A DNA stretch of 15,675 nucleotides, from positions 1-15,675 of the forward strand of contig MHZD01000054.1 in NCBI GenBank assembly GCA_001828645.1, given 5' to 3'. Within the stretch, counting starts at the first letter, position 1, and every line of letters begins with the position of its first letter. The notes beneath the pieces are model-generated. The model was not told the DNA's origin, made no database searches, and was given only the letters and a program-made list of their open reading frames with translations. A program made the position numbers and the translations under genes. This stretch comes from Planctomycetes bacterium RIFOXYC2_FULL_41_27. Lineage in GTDB: Bacteria > Planctomycetota > Brocadiia > Brocadiales > Brocadiaceae. Positions 1 through 7,136 of the stretch are shown piece after piece.

Positions 1-258
1 CTTGCCTGAAATCGAGGCGTGCACGTTTGCAGAAACAAATCCCTGTGCTTCACCAACCAGTTGGCCTTTTTTTACCATATCTCCTTCTTTTACAATCGGC
101 TTGCAGGGTGCGCCGATGTGCTGACTCATAAACAAATAAACGGCCTTTGGAAGCGGAGCAGATACCTCTCTCTTCCCCTTCGTAAGGAGTTTTCCAGCAT
201 CTTCAGGATGTATACCACCGACAAAGGTTTTTAATCTTGATTTAACAAGGGTCGACAT
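1..258 (-). CDS. rnfC: RnfC, electron transport complex subunit C (N-terminal 86 residues; gene continues past the left edge)
   Basis: The frame opens at the ATG at 258 and stays open to base 1, giving 86 residues. It shows the RnfC N-terminal signature: TFVGGIHPEDAGK at about residues 12-24, SQHIGAP at about 47-53, a biotinyl-like KEGDMVKKGQLVG at about 58-70, and VHASISGK at the edge. RnfC is the peripheral Fe-S and flavin/NADH-binding subunit of the RNF complex, which couples electron flow between ferredoxin and NAD to ion pumping. Its Fe-S motifs lie outside the window. NqrA shares this barrel fold, but the GGIHP and QHIGAP strings are RnfC-type. No strong Shine-Dalgarno is visible. The gene is separated from the aminotransferase upstream by a strong hairpin, so it is probably transcribed independently and leads an rnf operon to the left. 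Confidence 0.88.
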   Translation of the reverse strand, partial: MSTLVKSRLKTFVGGIHPEDAGKLLTKGKREVSAPLPKAVYLFMSQHIGAPCKPIVKEGDMVKKGQLVGEAQGFVSANVHASISGK

Positions 259-314
259 GGTAAAAACTTTTAAAGATTATCGATTGCGTTTAAAGAATTA
301 TAAATCCTACTGTG

Positions 315-363
315 AAAATCCCCCTGAGTCCCCTTTAACGAAAGGGGACTCAGGGGGATTTTT
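315..363. terminator. 22-bp perfect hairpin between the aminotransferase gene and rnfC
   Basis: The arms at 315-336 and 341-362 are perfectly complementary (22 bp) around an AACG tetraloop. The arm ends are A-rich and T-rich, so the stem is flanked by T residues on either strand. It lies 30-75 bp beyond the stop of the minus-strand aminotransferase and would act there as an intrinsic terminator. The CCCCCTGAGTCCCC type of sequence also resembles dispersed small repeats, so it may be a repeat recruited as a terminator. Confidence 0.7.
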
Positions 364-391
364 AATACTTTTACTGTAAAACTATGAGAGC

Positions 392-1582
392 TTATCGCAA
401 AGCACGATCAATCTGGCGTATAGCCTGTTTAAGACGAAGTTCATTCTCTACGATCGCCAACCGCAGGTATCCCTCGCCATTTTCTCCAAAAGCTGCACCA
501 GGGGCAACGGAAACCTCGGCTTCATTCATAAGTTTATAGGCAAAATCTACGGAACCCATAGATCGCCATTTTTCAGGGATAGGCGCCCACACAAACATGG
601 ATGCCTTTGGTTTCTTGACATTCCATCTGATACGGTTCAGACCATCGCAAAGCACATCCCTTCTGTTTTGGTAAATTCCTGCCTGCGCTTTCGTATATTT
701 GTTGGATTCTCTGAGTGCGATAATTGAGGCAATTTGTACTGGTTGAAATATACCGTAATCATAATATCCTTTAACTTTTGCCAGGGTACCGACGAGGTCT
801 TTGTTTCCCACGCAAAATCCCAATCTCCAGCCAGCCATATTAAATGATTTAGACATAGTGTTGAATTCTACGCCAATATCTTTAGCACCCTTGACCTGTA
901 AGAAGCTGGGAGGCTTGAAACCGTCGAATGCGATTTCACAATAGGCAAAATCATGGACGATAATAATATTATATTTCTTGGCAAATGCCACAATCTCTTC
1001 AAAAAAACCTATTTCAACGGTAGCGGCAGTGGGATTATGGGGAAAATTCAGAATGATTATTTTGGGCCGTGGGATAAGGCTTTTGGCCGTATTCATTAAG
1101 TTTGGTAAAAACTTTTCGTCTTCTGTGAGCGGCACGCTTATTACGTTGCCACCAGCAAGATTTACGGCATGAATGTGAATGGGAAATGCCGGATTAGGAA
1201 CTAAGGCAGTTTCTCCGGGATCTAGTAATCCCAGGCACAGGTGAGATATCCCTTCTTTTGATCCGATGGTGCAAACTACTTCTTTTTCCGGATCGAGGGT
1301 TACATTAAACTGCTTTTCGTAATATTTGGCAACTTCACGCTTGAGATTGAACAAACCGGTGGCAGAAACGGTATATCTGTGATTTCTTGGATCCTGTACA
1401 GCCTCGCATAATTTTTGAATGATCGGTTGGGGTGTAGGATCATTTGGGTTCCCCATGCCAAGATCAATAACGTCGATATTATTGCGCCGTTTTTCGTATT
1501 TTAGGGCATTTAACCTCCCAAATAGGTAAGGAGGCAACTGCTTAACCCTGTTGGCAATATTAATTACAAAATCTTCGGGCAT
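392..1582 (-). CDS. PLP-dependent class I/II aminotransferase, AlaC-like (alanine/glutamate-pyruvate type)
   Basis: This is a 396-aa fold-type I aminotransferase acting in the cytoplasm. Visible motifs are LGMGNPNDPTP at about 41-51, the PLP-contact motif NFPHNPT at 179-185, the cofactor aspartate D211 in VHDFAY, the Schiff-base lysine K245 in NTMSKSFNMAGWRLGF, and the carboxylate-binding arginine R374 in YLRLA. The length is typical. The overall pattern matches the AlaC (YfdZ)/LL-diaminopimelate aminotransferase-like group. Production of alanine from pyruvate and glutamate is the likeliest reaction, but substrate cannot be fixed from motifs. It lies 93 bp downstream of the parvulin gene with no terminator visible in between, so it may be co-transcribed with it. 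Transcription should end at the 315-363 hairpin. The start has only a weak purine-rich leader. Confidence 0.9.
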   Translation of the reverse strand: MPEDFVINIANRVKQLPPYLFGRLNALKYEKRRNNIDVIDLGMGNPNDPTPQPIIQKLCEAVQDPRNHRYTVSATGLFNLKREVAKYYEKQFNVTLDPEKEVVCTIGSKEGISHLCLGLLDPGETALVPNPAFPIHIHAVNLAGGNVISVPLTEDEKFLPNLMNTAKSLIPRPKIIILNFPHNPTAATVEIGFFEEIVAFAKKYNIIIVHDFAYCEIAFDGFKPPSFLQVKGAKDIGVEFNTMSKSFNMAGWRLGFCVGNKDLVGTLAKVKGYYDYGIFQPVQIASIIALRESNKYTKAQAGIYQNRRDVLCDGLNRIRWNVKKPKASMFVWAPIPEKWRSMGSVDFAYKLMNEAEVSVAPGAAFGENGEGYLRLAIVENELRLKQAIRQIDRALR

Positions 1583-1675
1583 TATGTCTTTTCTTTAGAA
1601 TCGAATTGTATTATTTACAAAAAAACCTTTTTGGATTTAACTACTTATTAAGCTGATAAAAAGTTGTTAGAGAAT

Positions 1676-2644
1676 TTAATCGGTAGTCAGACTTTTCGTG
1701 ATCGAAGCATTTTCTATAAGGCTAATCAGCCAAGCACCCAGTCTTTCTTTGTAATGCTGGTTCCTGGCAATCTTTTCCAACTCTCCCCGAACAGCCTTGA
1801 AACCCTTGTTACTTGAGGCCTTTTTATCAGTGATTTTAATAATATGGTAACCATAATCTGTCTTGATAATATCACTAAGTTCACCGACCTTTAAATGTGC
1901 GACCTGCGCTCCGATACCATCCTTTGGGCTAAAAGGCTGCATCTTGCCGCCCCGTACTGCTGAGGCTCGATCGATAGATTCGTTTTTTGCCAGGGTAGGA
2001 AAATCGGCGCCTGATTTTAATTTTTTGAGCGCCTCTTCTGCCTCCCTGCGTGTTTTGAAGACGATCTGGCTGGCCTCGATCTTTTCACCATATACCTCGT
2101 CGTATATTTTTTGTAGTTCTTCTTCCGTGATGGTAATTGTTTTTTCTATAGCCTTTTCGGCAAGGAGTTCAACCTCGGACTGTTTCCTCATCTTTTTGGA
2201 TAACTTTTCCTCAAGTTGGGCAAGACTGCTATCAACCTTGGCTAATTCCTTCTCAAGATCCGCCTTGTCTTTTATTTGATAGGCACGCATTAAACTTTCG
2301 ATTTCAGTGTTAATGAGTTTTTTTAGATGTGCTTCTATTTCCGCACTTGTGACGGAGATTCCTTCTTTTTTTGCTGATTGGTAGATCAGTGTTCTTCGTA
2401 TAAGCACATCTAGTGCATCTTCTCCGTACGTATCAGTCAATAGGTTATAAAGTTCCTCCCTGGTGATTTTTTGTCCGTTTACAATTGCTACGACGTTTTT
2501 ATCGGTGATAATTTTCGGTTCGTCTTTTATGGGTTTGGTAGTATTTTTCACTTCCCCAAAGATTGTTTGGTTAAAAAACAATCCTGCAGAAATTGTTATA
2601 GTAAAAAGAGTAACACATACATAAGTTTTCATTATAGTCCACAT
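1676..2644 (-). CDS. Exported parvulin-type peptidyl-prolyl isomerase / SurA-PrsA-like chaperone
   Basis: This is a 322-aa predicted exported folding factor. A hydrophobic signal segment spans about residues 8-28. A SurA-N-like helical part follows, starting at VVAIVNGQKITREEL (about 51-65). A charged coiled-coil segment covers about 115-165. The parvulin domain occupies about 188-273, including ASQIVFKTRREAEEAL, ADFPTLAKNES, GGKMQPFSP and the terminal GYHIIKITDK. A short helical tail follows. The likely role is assisting folding of exported or outer-membrane proteins. Two ATGs are possible. The first (2644) is listed. The one at 2632 gives a cleaner signal peptide (MKTYVC...), and neither has a good Shine-Dalgarno. 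A near-consensus promoter lies upstream at 2698-2727. Confidence 0.87.
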   Translation of the reverse strand: MWTIMKTYVCVTLFTITISAGLFFNQTIFGEVKNTTKPIKDEPKIITDKNVVAIVNGQKITREELYNLLTDTYGEDALDVLIRRTLIYQSAKKEGISVTSAEIEAHLKKLINTEIESLMRAYQIKDKADLEKELAKVDSSLAQLEEKLSKKMRKQSEVELLAEKAIEKTITITEEELQKIYDEVYGEKIEASQIVFKTRREAEEALKKLKSGADFPTLAKNESIDRASAVRGGKMQPFSPKDGIGAQVAHLKVGELSDIIKTDYGYHIIKITDKKASSNKGFKAVRGELEKIARNQHYKERLGAWLISLIENASITKSLTTD

Positions 2645-2687
2645 TTCTATTAAAAAGAGTTATAGTAATACGAAAAAATGTATAACA

Positions 2688-2716
2688 TTGATTTTGAATT
2701 ATATCACAGTTAAAAT
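2688..2716 (+). promoter_or_regulatory. Sigma70-type promoter for mobA
   Basis: TTGATT (2688-2693) is followed by a 17-bp spacer and TAAAAT (2711-2716). The predicted start is near 2723, which gives a leader of about 40 nt to the GTG start of mobA. The boxes interleave with those of the divergent parvulin promoter. Confidence 0.6.
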
Positions 2717-2727
2717 TACAGTGTCAA
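2698..2727 (-). promoter_or_regulatory. Sigma70-type promoter for the parvulin gene
   Basis: On the minus strand, a perfect TTGACA (-35, at 2727-2722) is followed after 18 bp by a perfect TATAAT (-10, at 2703-2698). This would start transcription near 2690, about 45-60 bp ahead of the isomerase start codon. It overlaps the mobA promoter on the other strand. Confidence 0.75.
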
Positions 2728-2764
2728 TGTTTTTTGGTTTAATATGCATGGCGGAGGGTATGAA

Positions 2765-3340
2765 GTGACGGCGATTATACTTGCAGGTGGGAAAAACCGA
2801 AGAATGGGCTCGAATAAAGCATTTCTTAAGTATGGCTCTACAACATTCATCGAACATCAGTTAATGATGCTTCGTAAAATTTTTGATGAAATCATCCTGT
2901 CTGCTAATGATGCGAAAGCCTACGCCAGCTTGAAATTACCGATTGTATCCGATATAGTACCAGGAAAAGGTCCACTGAGTGGTATTTGTGCCGGACTGAA
3001 ACGCGCTACAAGTTCTCATGCTTTTGTTATTGCCTGTGATATGCCCTTTATTAATGAAAAGCTAATTCTTTACCTCAAAAGTCAGATAAACGGTTATGAT
3101 ATAGTTGTACCAAAGACGAGTCGCGGGCTGGAGCCTATGCATGCCTTTTATTCCAAAAATTGTATACAGCCGATGTATCGCTGCCTTGAGGAAGGGAGAT
3201 TGAGGATCATTGACTCTTTCTCAGATGTAAAAGTGAAGATCGTCGATGAAAAGGAATTCGCGGGATTGGATGCATCTATGCTATCCCTTATCAACCTGAA
3301 TACTCCCGAGGAATACAAAAAATATTGTAATAGCGATTAA
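2765..3340 (+). CDS. mobA: MobA, molybdenum cofactor guanylyltransferase
   Basis: The gene encodes 191 aa from a GTG start at 2765. That start is chosen because GGAGGG (2753-2758) sits 6 nt ahead and the protein then begins VTAIILAGGK, as usual for MobA. An ATG at 2744 would add seven residues and would precede this ribosome site. The nucleotidyltransferase motifs are present: LAGGKNRRMGSNK (residues 6-18), PGKGPLSGI (about 66-74), CDMPF (metal-binding, about 91-95) and INLNTPEE near the end. MobA transfers GMP from GTP to molybdopterin to form the MGD cofactor used by DMSO-reductase-family enzymes such as nitrate reductases and formate dehydrogenases. It acts in the cytoplasm. No other cofactor gene is adjacent. 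Confidence 0.9.
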   Translation: MTAIILAGGKNRRMGSNKAFLKYGSTTFIEHQLMMLRKIFDEIILSANDAKAYASLKLPIVSDIVPGKGPLSGICAGLKRATSSHAFVIACDMPFINEKLILYLKSQINGYDIVVPKTSRGLEPMHAFYSKNCIQPMYRCLEEGRLRIIDSFSDVKVKIVDEKEFAGLDASMLSLINLNTPEEYKKYCNSD

Positions 3341-3528
3341 ATACTTTATCTGCGGTTTATCTTTACAAATAAGTCAAGTTTTAAAAGTGCCCCTGATTTT
3401 AGAAGCATTCAGCGGCCAGCCAGCAGCTTATGCCCAAGCGCTGACTACTGATAGCATAGGGATTAACAATAAATAATCTGAACAAGTTTGCTGTCCGACA
3501 CTTTGAAGATCAGGCACTGTCAGGGCTA

Positions 3529-3587
3529 ATCCCCGTTTTCACGAGGACAAGAGCCCAATTCAGACTTGTCCTCGTGAAAACGGGGAT
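3529..3587 (+). repeat. 22-bp perfect hairpin inside repeat copy 1
   Basis: The arms 3529-3550 and 3566-3587 are exactly complementary over 22 bp, with a 15-nt loop. The left arm is absent from copy 2, while the right arm is present in both copies. The left arm therefore looks like an inverted duplication of the right arm. Confidence 0.85.
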
Positions 3588-3597
3588 AAAAGACCGT

Positions 3598-3629
3598 CAC
3601 TAACCCCAGCCTTAAGGCTGGGGTTAGTG
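3598..3629 (+). repeat. 14-bp perfect hairpin with TTAA loop, shared by both repeat copies
   Basis: The arm CACTAACCCCAGCC (3598-3611) pairs perfectly with GGCTGGGGTTAGTG (3616-3629) around TTAA. The same palindrome is unchanged in the second copy (about 14193-14224). Confidence 0.9.
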
Positions 3630-3800
3630 GGTACACGTCCTAACGGGGCTTTAGCCCTGATGGCACAGCGATATGAAATTGTTCGTGTTATTTATTGTCA
3701 ATCACTTATGATCTTATTTAATTGTGAAATCTGTGGTTCCAAACTCGTTTATCGGTCTGAGGCTTCGCCTCGCTAGTTTTATCAATTGCACAAGGAAACA

Positions 3801-5078
3801 ATGAGTTTATTACCTGATCTGTTTATACAAAATTGTGGTCAATTGCTGACGGCTGCAGGTGCATCTCAAATGCCTAAAACATTGCAAGGTATGAATGATA
3901 TCGGGATTATTTTGGATGGCGCTGTTGCTATAAAAGATGGGAATATTATTGACGTTGGAACGACCAGGCAACTTGGAAAAAAGTATAACAGAAAAGGCGT
4001 ACATATTATCGATGCCTTGGGGAAGGTTGTTTTGCCTGGATTTGTGGATTGTCATACTCATGCTGTTTTTGGCGGCGACCGTGCGGGAGAATTCGTCCAA
4101 CGCATTCAGGGAGAGAACTATGTAGAAATTTTAAAAAAAGGAGGTGGAATATTAAGTACCGTTAAAAAAACCCGTAAATTAACGCTCGAAAAACTTGTAG
4201 AGGTTTCTAAAAAACACCTCGATACCATGCTTCTACAAGGTACAACCACGGCAGAGATCAAGAGTGGCTATGGACTCAACAAAAAAGATGAGCTAAAAAT
4301 CCTTAAGGCCATACAATATCTCCAAAAAACACACCAGATAAATATTATATCTACTTTTTTAGGAGGCCATACAGTACCTGCTGAATATAAATCCAATCCT
4401 AACGCCTATGTTGATTTAATATGCAATATGCTGCAAGAAGTAAAACCTTATGCAACCTTTTGTGACGTCTTTTGTGATGAGGGAGGCTTTGATGTGCAAC
4501 AATCTGAAAGGATGCTCAGTGCCGCTAAAAAGCTGGGTTTCAGGCTGAAGATTCATGTCAATGAATTTAAGGATATCGGGGGTCTGCCACTGGCTATTAG
4601 GTTGTGTGTAACGTCAGCTGACCATCTTGACAATATCAGACATCGTGATATATTAAAATTAAAAGAGAGTGGAATTATTTGTGTGCTGCTGCCAGGTGTG
4701 CCCTTTTTTTTAATGAAGGACAATTATGCGCCGGGAAGAAAAATGATAGAAGATGGGTTGCCTATTGCACTGGCAACTGATTTTAATCCCGGCACCTGTC
4801 CCTGTGAAAATATACAGATGATAGTTACGTTAGCGTGTCTCAAGTTGGGTATGACACCAGCACAGGCTATCAATGCTGTCACAATAAATGCTGCACATGC
4901 CGTAGGAATGGCGGATCGGATTGGAAGTATAGAACTCGGTAAGCAAGCAGATATGATAATCCTAGATATCCAGGATTATAATCAAATACCTTATTATTTC
5001 GGTACAAATCACGTAAAAAACGTATTAAAAAAAGGAACGCTGATTGTTGAGAATAAGCAACTCGTTGATCTTCGTTAG
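3801..5078 (+). CDS. hutI: HutI, imidazolonepropionase
   Basis: The gene encodes 425 aa. The ATG at 3801 is preferred because AAGGAAA (3792-3798) lies just ahead; a TTG at 3786 in frame would precede it. The protein is an amidohydrolase-superfamily enzyme of histidine degradation that opens 4-imidazolone-5-propanoate to N-formimino-L-glutamate. Metal and catalytic motifs are present: CHTHAVFGGDRAGEF (H85, H87), TAEIKSGYGL (about 150-159), LGGHTVP (H190), KIHVNEF (H252), SADH (H275) and LATDFNPGTCP (D327). The length fits the family. None of hutH, hutU or hutG is beside it, so the pathway is split or partial, and another cyclic amidohydrolase activity cannot be excluded. The stop is followed by 88 bp without a clear terminator. 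Confidence 0.9.
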   Translation: MSLLPDLFIQNCGQLLTAAGASQMPKTLQGMNDIGIILDGAVAIKDGNIIDVGTTRQLGKKYNRKGVHIIDALGKVVLPGFVDCHTHAVFGGDRAGEFVQRIQGENYVEILKKGGGILSTVKKTRKLTLEKLVEVSKKHLDTMLLQGTTTAEIKSGYGLNKKDELKILKAIQYLQKTHQINIISTFLGGHTVPAEYKSNPNAYVDLICNMLQEVKPYATFCDVFCDEGGFDVQQSERMLSAAKKLGFRLKIHVNEFKDIGGLPLAIRLCVTSADHLDNIRHRDILKLKESGIICVLLPGVPFFLMKDNYAPGRKMIEDGLPIALATDFNPGTCPCENIQMIVTLACLKLGMTPAQAINAVTINAAHAVGMADRIGSIELGKQADMIILDIQDYNQIPYYFGTNHVKNVLKKGTLIVENKQLVDLR

Positions 5079-5166
5079 CAATGCAATAACAATGCTCATT
5101 GTATATAAGGGAGAAACGCAATCTCCTCTGATATAAATTAACCTTTACAAAAAACGGAGGAAACAT

Positions 5167-5592
5167 ATGAAAAGTAAATATTATATGTTCGTTCTTTTTG
5201 TATGGTGTCTTTTGGTAAATGGGTCATCTTATTGTATAGCCGAAGCAAAGAAAAAGGCGGAATCTGTAGTATATGGAGTGACGATAGTAGCAATGGATGC
5301 TCCCTTACGAGCCACTATTGGGAGAAAAGTCTTTGTCGAAGTGCTTATTGGCAACGAGCGGACAACAAAGGTGACCACTATATTGACAGTAACCTGTCCT
5401 ACAACAAAACAACAAATAGGCCGTGAGGCTGAAACACTGGATAGCCTGTCTTCTCAGAAAATTGTATATAGCTGGAATACCGAAGGACTAAAGGAGGGAA
5501 CGTATGTACTAAGGGCAGAACTGCAGAAGGTATCTGATGAGACAGTTATTGATGACAATGTAAGGCAGGTAGAAATCCTTTTAGAGCGTTAG
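5167..5592 (+). CDS. Small exported protein with one Ig-like (CARDB-type) domain
   Basis: The gene encodes 141 aa with a canonical ribosome site (GGAGG at 5156-5160, 6 nt before the ATG). Residues 1-25 form a signal peptide (positive start, hydrophobic core, likely cleavage near CIAEA). The rest looks like a single beta-sandwich: APLRATIGRKVFVEVLIGN (about 45-63), a middle strand region TTILTVTCP, and EGLKEGTYVLRAELQ (about 106-120), the usual pattern of a CARDB/Ig-like strand series. I infer a periplasmic or surface binding role but no specific function. It ends tail to tail with the TPR gene, sharing 4 nt. Confidence 0.75.
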   Translation: MKSKYYMFVLFVWCLLVNGSSYCIAEAKKKAESVVYGVTIVAMDAPLRATIGRKVFVEVLIGNERTTKVTTILTVTCPTTKQQIGREAETLDSLSSQKIVYSWNTEGLKEGTYVLRAELQKVSDETVIDDNVRQVEILLER

Positions 5593-6374
5593 TTACTTTG
5601 CTTTTTTAACCGTTCGTATTTAGCAAATTCGTTGTCGGCTTCTGACAGCATGCCTTTCTTTTTGTAAGCAAGCCCCAGGTTGTAATGTACATTGGCCATA
5701 TTCGGTTTAATAGCTGCAACTTTTTGAAACTCCTTTATAGCCTCATCGTACATGCCTTTTTTGCCATATTCAATACCCTTCTCGTTAAGCTTTTTTATAT
5801 CTACACCACTATCAACTTCGCTTTTTCGTTCTTCAGTTATTCCCCCTGCAGACACTACTGGAGGAAAGGACTGAACAGAAGAGGTATCTTCTACATTCTG
5901 GATAGCAGACGTCTTCTTAGCAGCTGTCTTTTGTGCTGTGATCTTGGGCTTAGCACTGGCTTTTTTTGCCGCCACCTTTGTTTTTTTAGAAGAGGTAGCT
6001 ACTTTAGATTTGCTGGACAATTTTTTATAAGCAACTTCTAAGGATGCGGCCCTTTTCTTTAGTTTAACGTGTTCTTTTTCCAACGTAGATTGTTTTGCCT
6101 TCATTTGTGTATATGCCTTGTTTAGCTTGTCCTTCTCAGACGCAAGCATATTGATGCGCCCTTCGAGGTTTTGGTTCATTGCTTCAAGGTTATCTGTTTT
6201 TTGTTCTAATCCATCAATCGTCTGGCAAAGCCCTGTACGTAATTGATACATCGCACTTTCCTGAAACCACTCCGTTGGATCATTATATTCGCAGTGGGCT
6301 GTTTTGAGGTATGCAACTGATGCCACCGATATCAAAGGAACTATAAGGGCTACATATTTAATTATTTTTTTCAT
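5589..6374 (-). CDS. Exported coiled-coil and TPR-repeat protein
   Basis: The gene encodes 261 aa. A strong AGGAGG lies 9 nt before the ATG. A signal peptide covers about residues 1-28. Residues 50-120 form a heptad-rich coiled coil. Residues 121-158 are a Lys/Ala/Ser-rich low-complexity stretch (repeated AAKK and SKK units), and 159-192 are disordered. Two TPR units follow at about 194-227 (LNEKGIEYGKKGMYDEAIKEF) and 228-257 (NVHYNLGLAYKKKGMLSEADNEF). The layout suggests a periplasmic scaffold, with the coiled coil for oligomerisation and the TPRs for binding a partner. YbgF/CpoB-type proteins have a similar coiled-coil plus TPR plan, but I cannot assign orthology. Confidence 0.8.
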   Translation of the reverse strand: MKKIIKYVALIVPLISVASVAYLKTAHCEYNDPTEWFQESAMYQLRTGLCQTIDGLEQKTDNLEAMNQNLEGRINMLASEKDKLNKAYTQMKAKQSTLEKEHVKLKKRAASLEVAYKKLSSKSKVATSSKKTKVAAKKASAKPKITAQKTAAKKTSAIQNVEDTSSVQSFPPVVSAGGITEERKSEVDSGVDIKKLNEKGIEYGKKGMYDEAIKEFQKVAAIKPNMANVHYNLGLAYKKKGMLSEADNEFAKYERLKKQSN

Positions 6375-6538
6375 TATTTTCTTCCTCCTGAGCTATGTAG
6401 GGGGTGAAAAATATTCGCAAGGTTGATTTTTAGATATATTACATCTAAGAATTGAATTTGCAAGTATTTTTACTCATTTTTACAAAATATTTATAACATG
6501 GACGCACAGTCTGTTTATGAGGTAATTGGTTTTTTACA

Positions 6539-6567
6539 TTGACTTCTTTTGTAAATATCAATATCAT
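6539..6567 (+). promoter_or_regulatory. Sigma70-type promoter for the 63-aa cysteine protein
   Basis: TTGACT (6539-6544), a 17-bp spacer and TATCAT (6562-6567) lie about 50 bp ahead of the ATG at 6618. The rest of the 6375-6617 gap is A+T-rich and shows no gene. Confidence 0.6.
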
Positions 6568-6617
6568 TTATTTCGTTAAAACAAATATTCCTACTAACCC
6601 TTTTGGAGTATAGGTAG

Positions 6618-6809
6618 ATGAAAAACCCAAAAACCAGGAAGAGCCTTTGTTTCGGATGTAATTATGCGATTATCTTGGATGGTAAAATTGCTTTTTGTAA
6701 TATACTCATGCGTAACGCGTCATACAAGTCGTGTACTGCGTTTGAACGTAATTGGCAGATAAACGATATCGTTCCGGAAAAAACGAAAGAAAGAAAAAAA
6801 GATCATTAA
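6618..6809 (+). CDS. Small four-cysteine protein of unknown function
   Basis: The gene encodes 63 aa. GGAG at about 6605-6608 and a closer AGGTAG precede the ATG. Cysteines at residues 11, 14, 27 and 39 (pattern C-x2-C-x12-C-x11-C) could hold a zinc ion or Fe-S cluster. The C-terminal 12 residues are strongly basic (TKERKKDH). It has its own promoter (6539-6567) and a terminator about 95 bp after the stop, so it looks like a real monocistronic gene. I do not recognise the family. Confidence 0.65.
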   Translation: MKNPKTRKSLCFGCNYAIILDGKIAFCNILMRNASYKSCTAFERNWQINDIVPEKTKERKKDH

Positions 6810-6904
6810 AAAGTTTTCCTGTCCCTTTATTCCTGACAGTAAAAACAGTATAAAGAACGGTGGTTCAAGAACGGTTTGCTGTGTGCTACAATTCAAATAA
6901 AAAC

Positions 6905-6936
6905 GGGATAATGTTGCATGACATCATCCCTTTTTT
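6905..6936 (+). terminator. Rho-independent terminator after the four-cysteine protein
   Basis: The arms GGGATAATG (6905-6913) and CATCATCCC (6922-6930) form a 9-bp stem with one mismatch and an 8-nt loop. TTTTTT follows directly (6931-6936). Confidence 0.8.
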
Positions 6937-6937
6937 A

Positions 6938-6966
6938 TTGACTAGATTTTCAATACATGCTAAACT
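6938..6966 (+). promoter_or_regulatory. Putative promoter for the dksA-lspA pair
   Basis: TTGACT (6938-6943), a 17-bp spacer and TAAACT (6961-6966) directly follow the terminator. Use of this promoter would give a leader of about 165 nt. No other gene is seen between here and 7137. Confidence 0.45.
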
Positions 6967-7136
6967 TTGTAAAATTTTAACTTTATATTATGAATGAACA
7001 GGATACATTGGCTCTTTTATTATTTATTGTAATGCCTCAATGTCGTTTCAAAAAGCCATGTAATGCAAATGCACGAAGAACACAAATTTAGTCGCTTTAG
7101 ATGTATTATTTCGCAATTCAATTCATGGAGAAGGGA

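Larger units (their letters stand above)
3457..3706 (+). repeat. Fold-back (MITE-like) repeat, copy 1
   Basis: This non-coding element has imperfect terminal inverted repeats. The left end reads TAGGGATTAACAATAAATAA and the right end is roughly its reverse complement (TTATTTATTGTCAATC). The interior is nearly all self-complementary: outer arms built on CAGGGCTAA and TTAGCCCTG, a 22-bp hairpin at 3529-3587 and a 14-bp hairpin at 3598-3629. A second copy lies inverted at 14116-14345 and is nearly identical along its length, except that it lacks about 22 nt of the larger hairpin. It has no room for a transposase. It begins about 115 bp after the mobA stop, in the sense orientation relative to mobA. 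The flanking bases 3341-3456 and 3707-3785 hold nothing I recognise except a small hairpin at 3759-3771. Confidence 0.85.

Noticed and set aside
1..258. Possibility that the left-edge gene is nqrA rather than rnfC
   Set aside because: NqrA shares the fold, but the GGIHP, QHIGAP and HASISG strings are the RnfC form and the NqrA N-terminal pattern is absent.
3457..3706. CRISPR array or group II intron as explanation of the palindromic regions (also 9931-10310 and 14116-14345)
   Set aside because: There are no evenly spaced direct repeats with unique spacers, no cas genes, and no recognisable intron domain V or reverse transcriptase.
3786..3800. TTG start for hutI
   Set aside because: The good ribosome site AAGGAAA lies downstream of it and directly serves the ATG at 3801.
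5100..5130. GGAGA/TCTCC hairpin after hutI as terminator
   Set aside because: Only 5 bp of stem and no T-run follows, so it is too weak to call.
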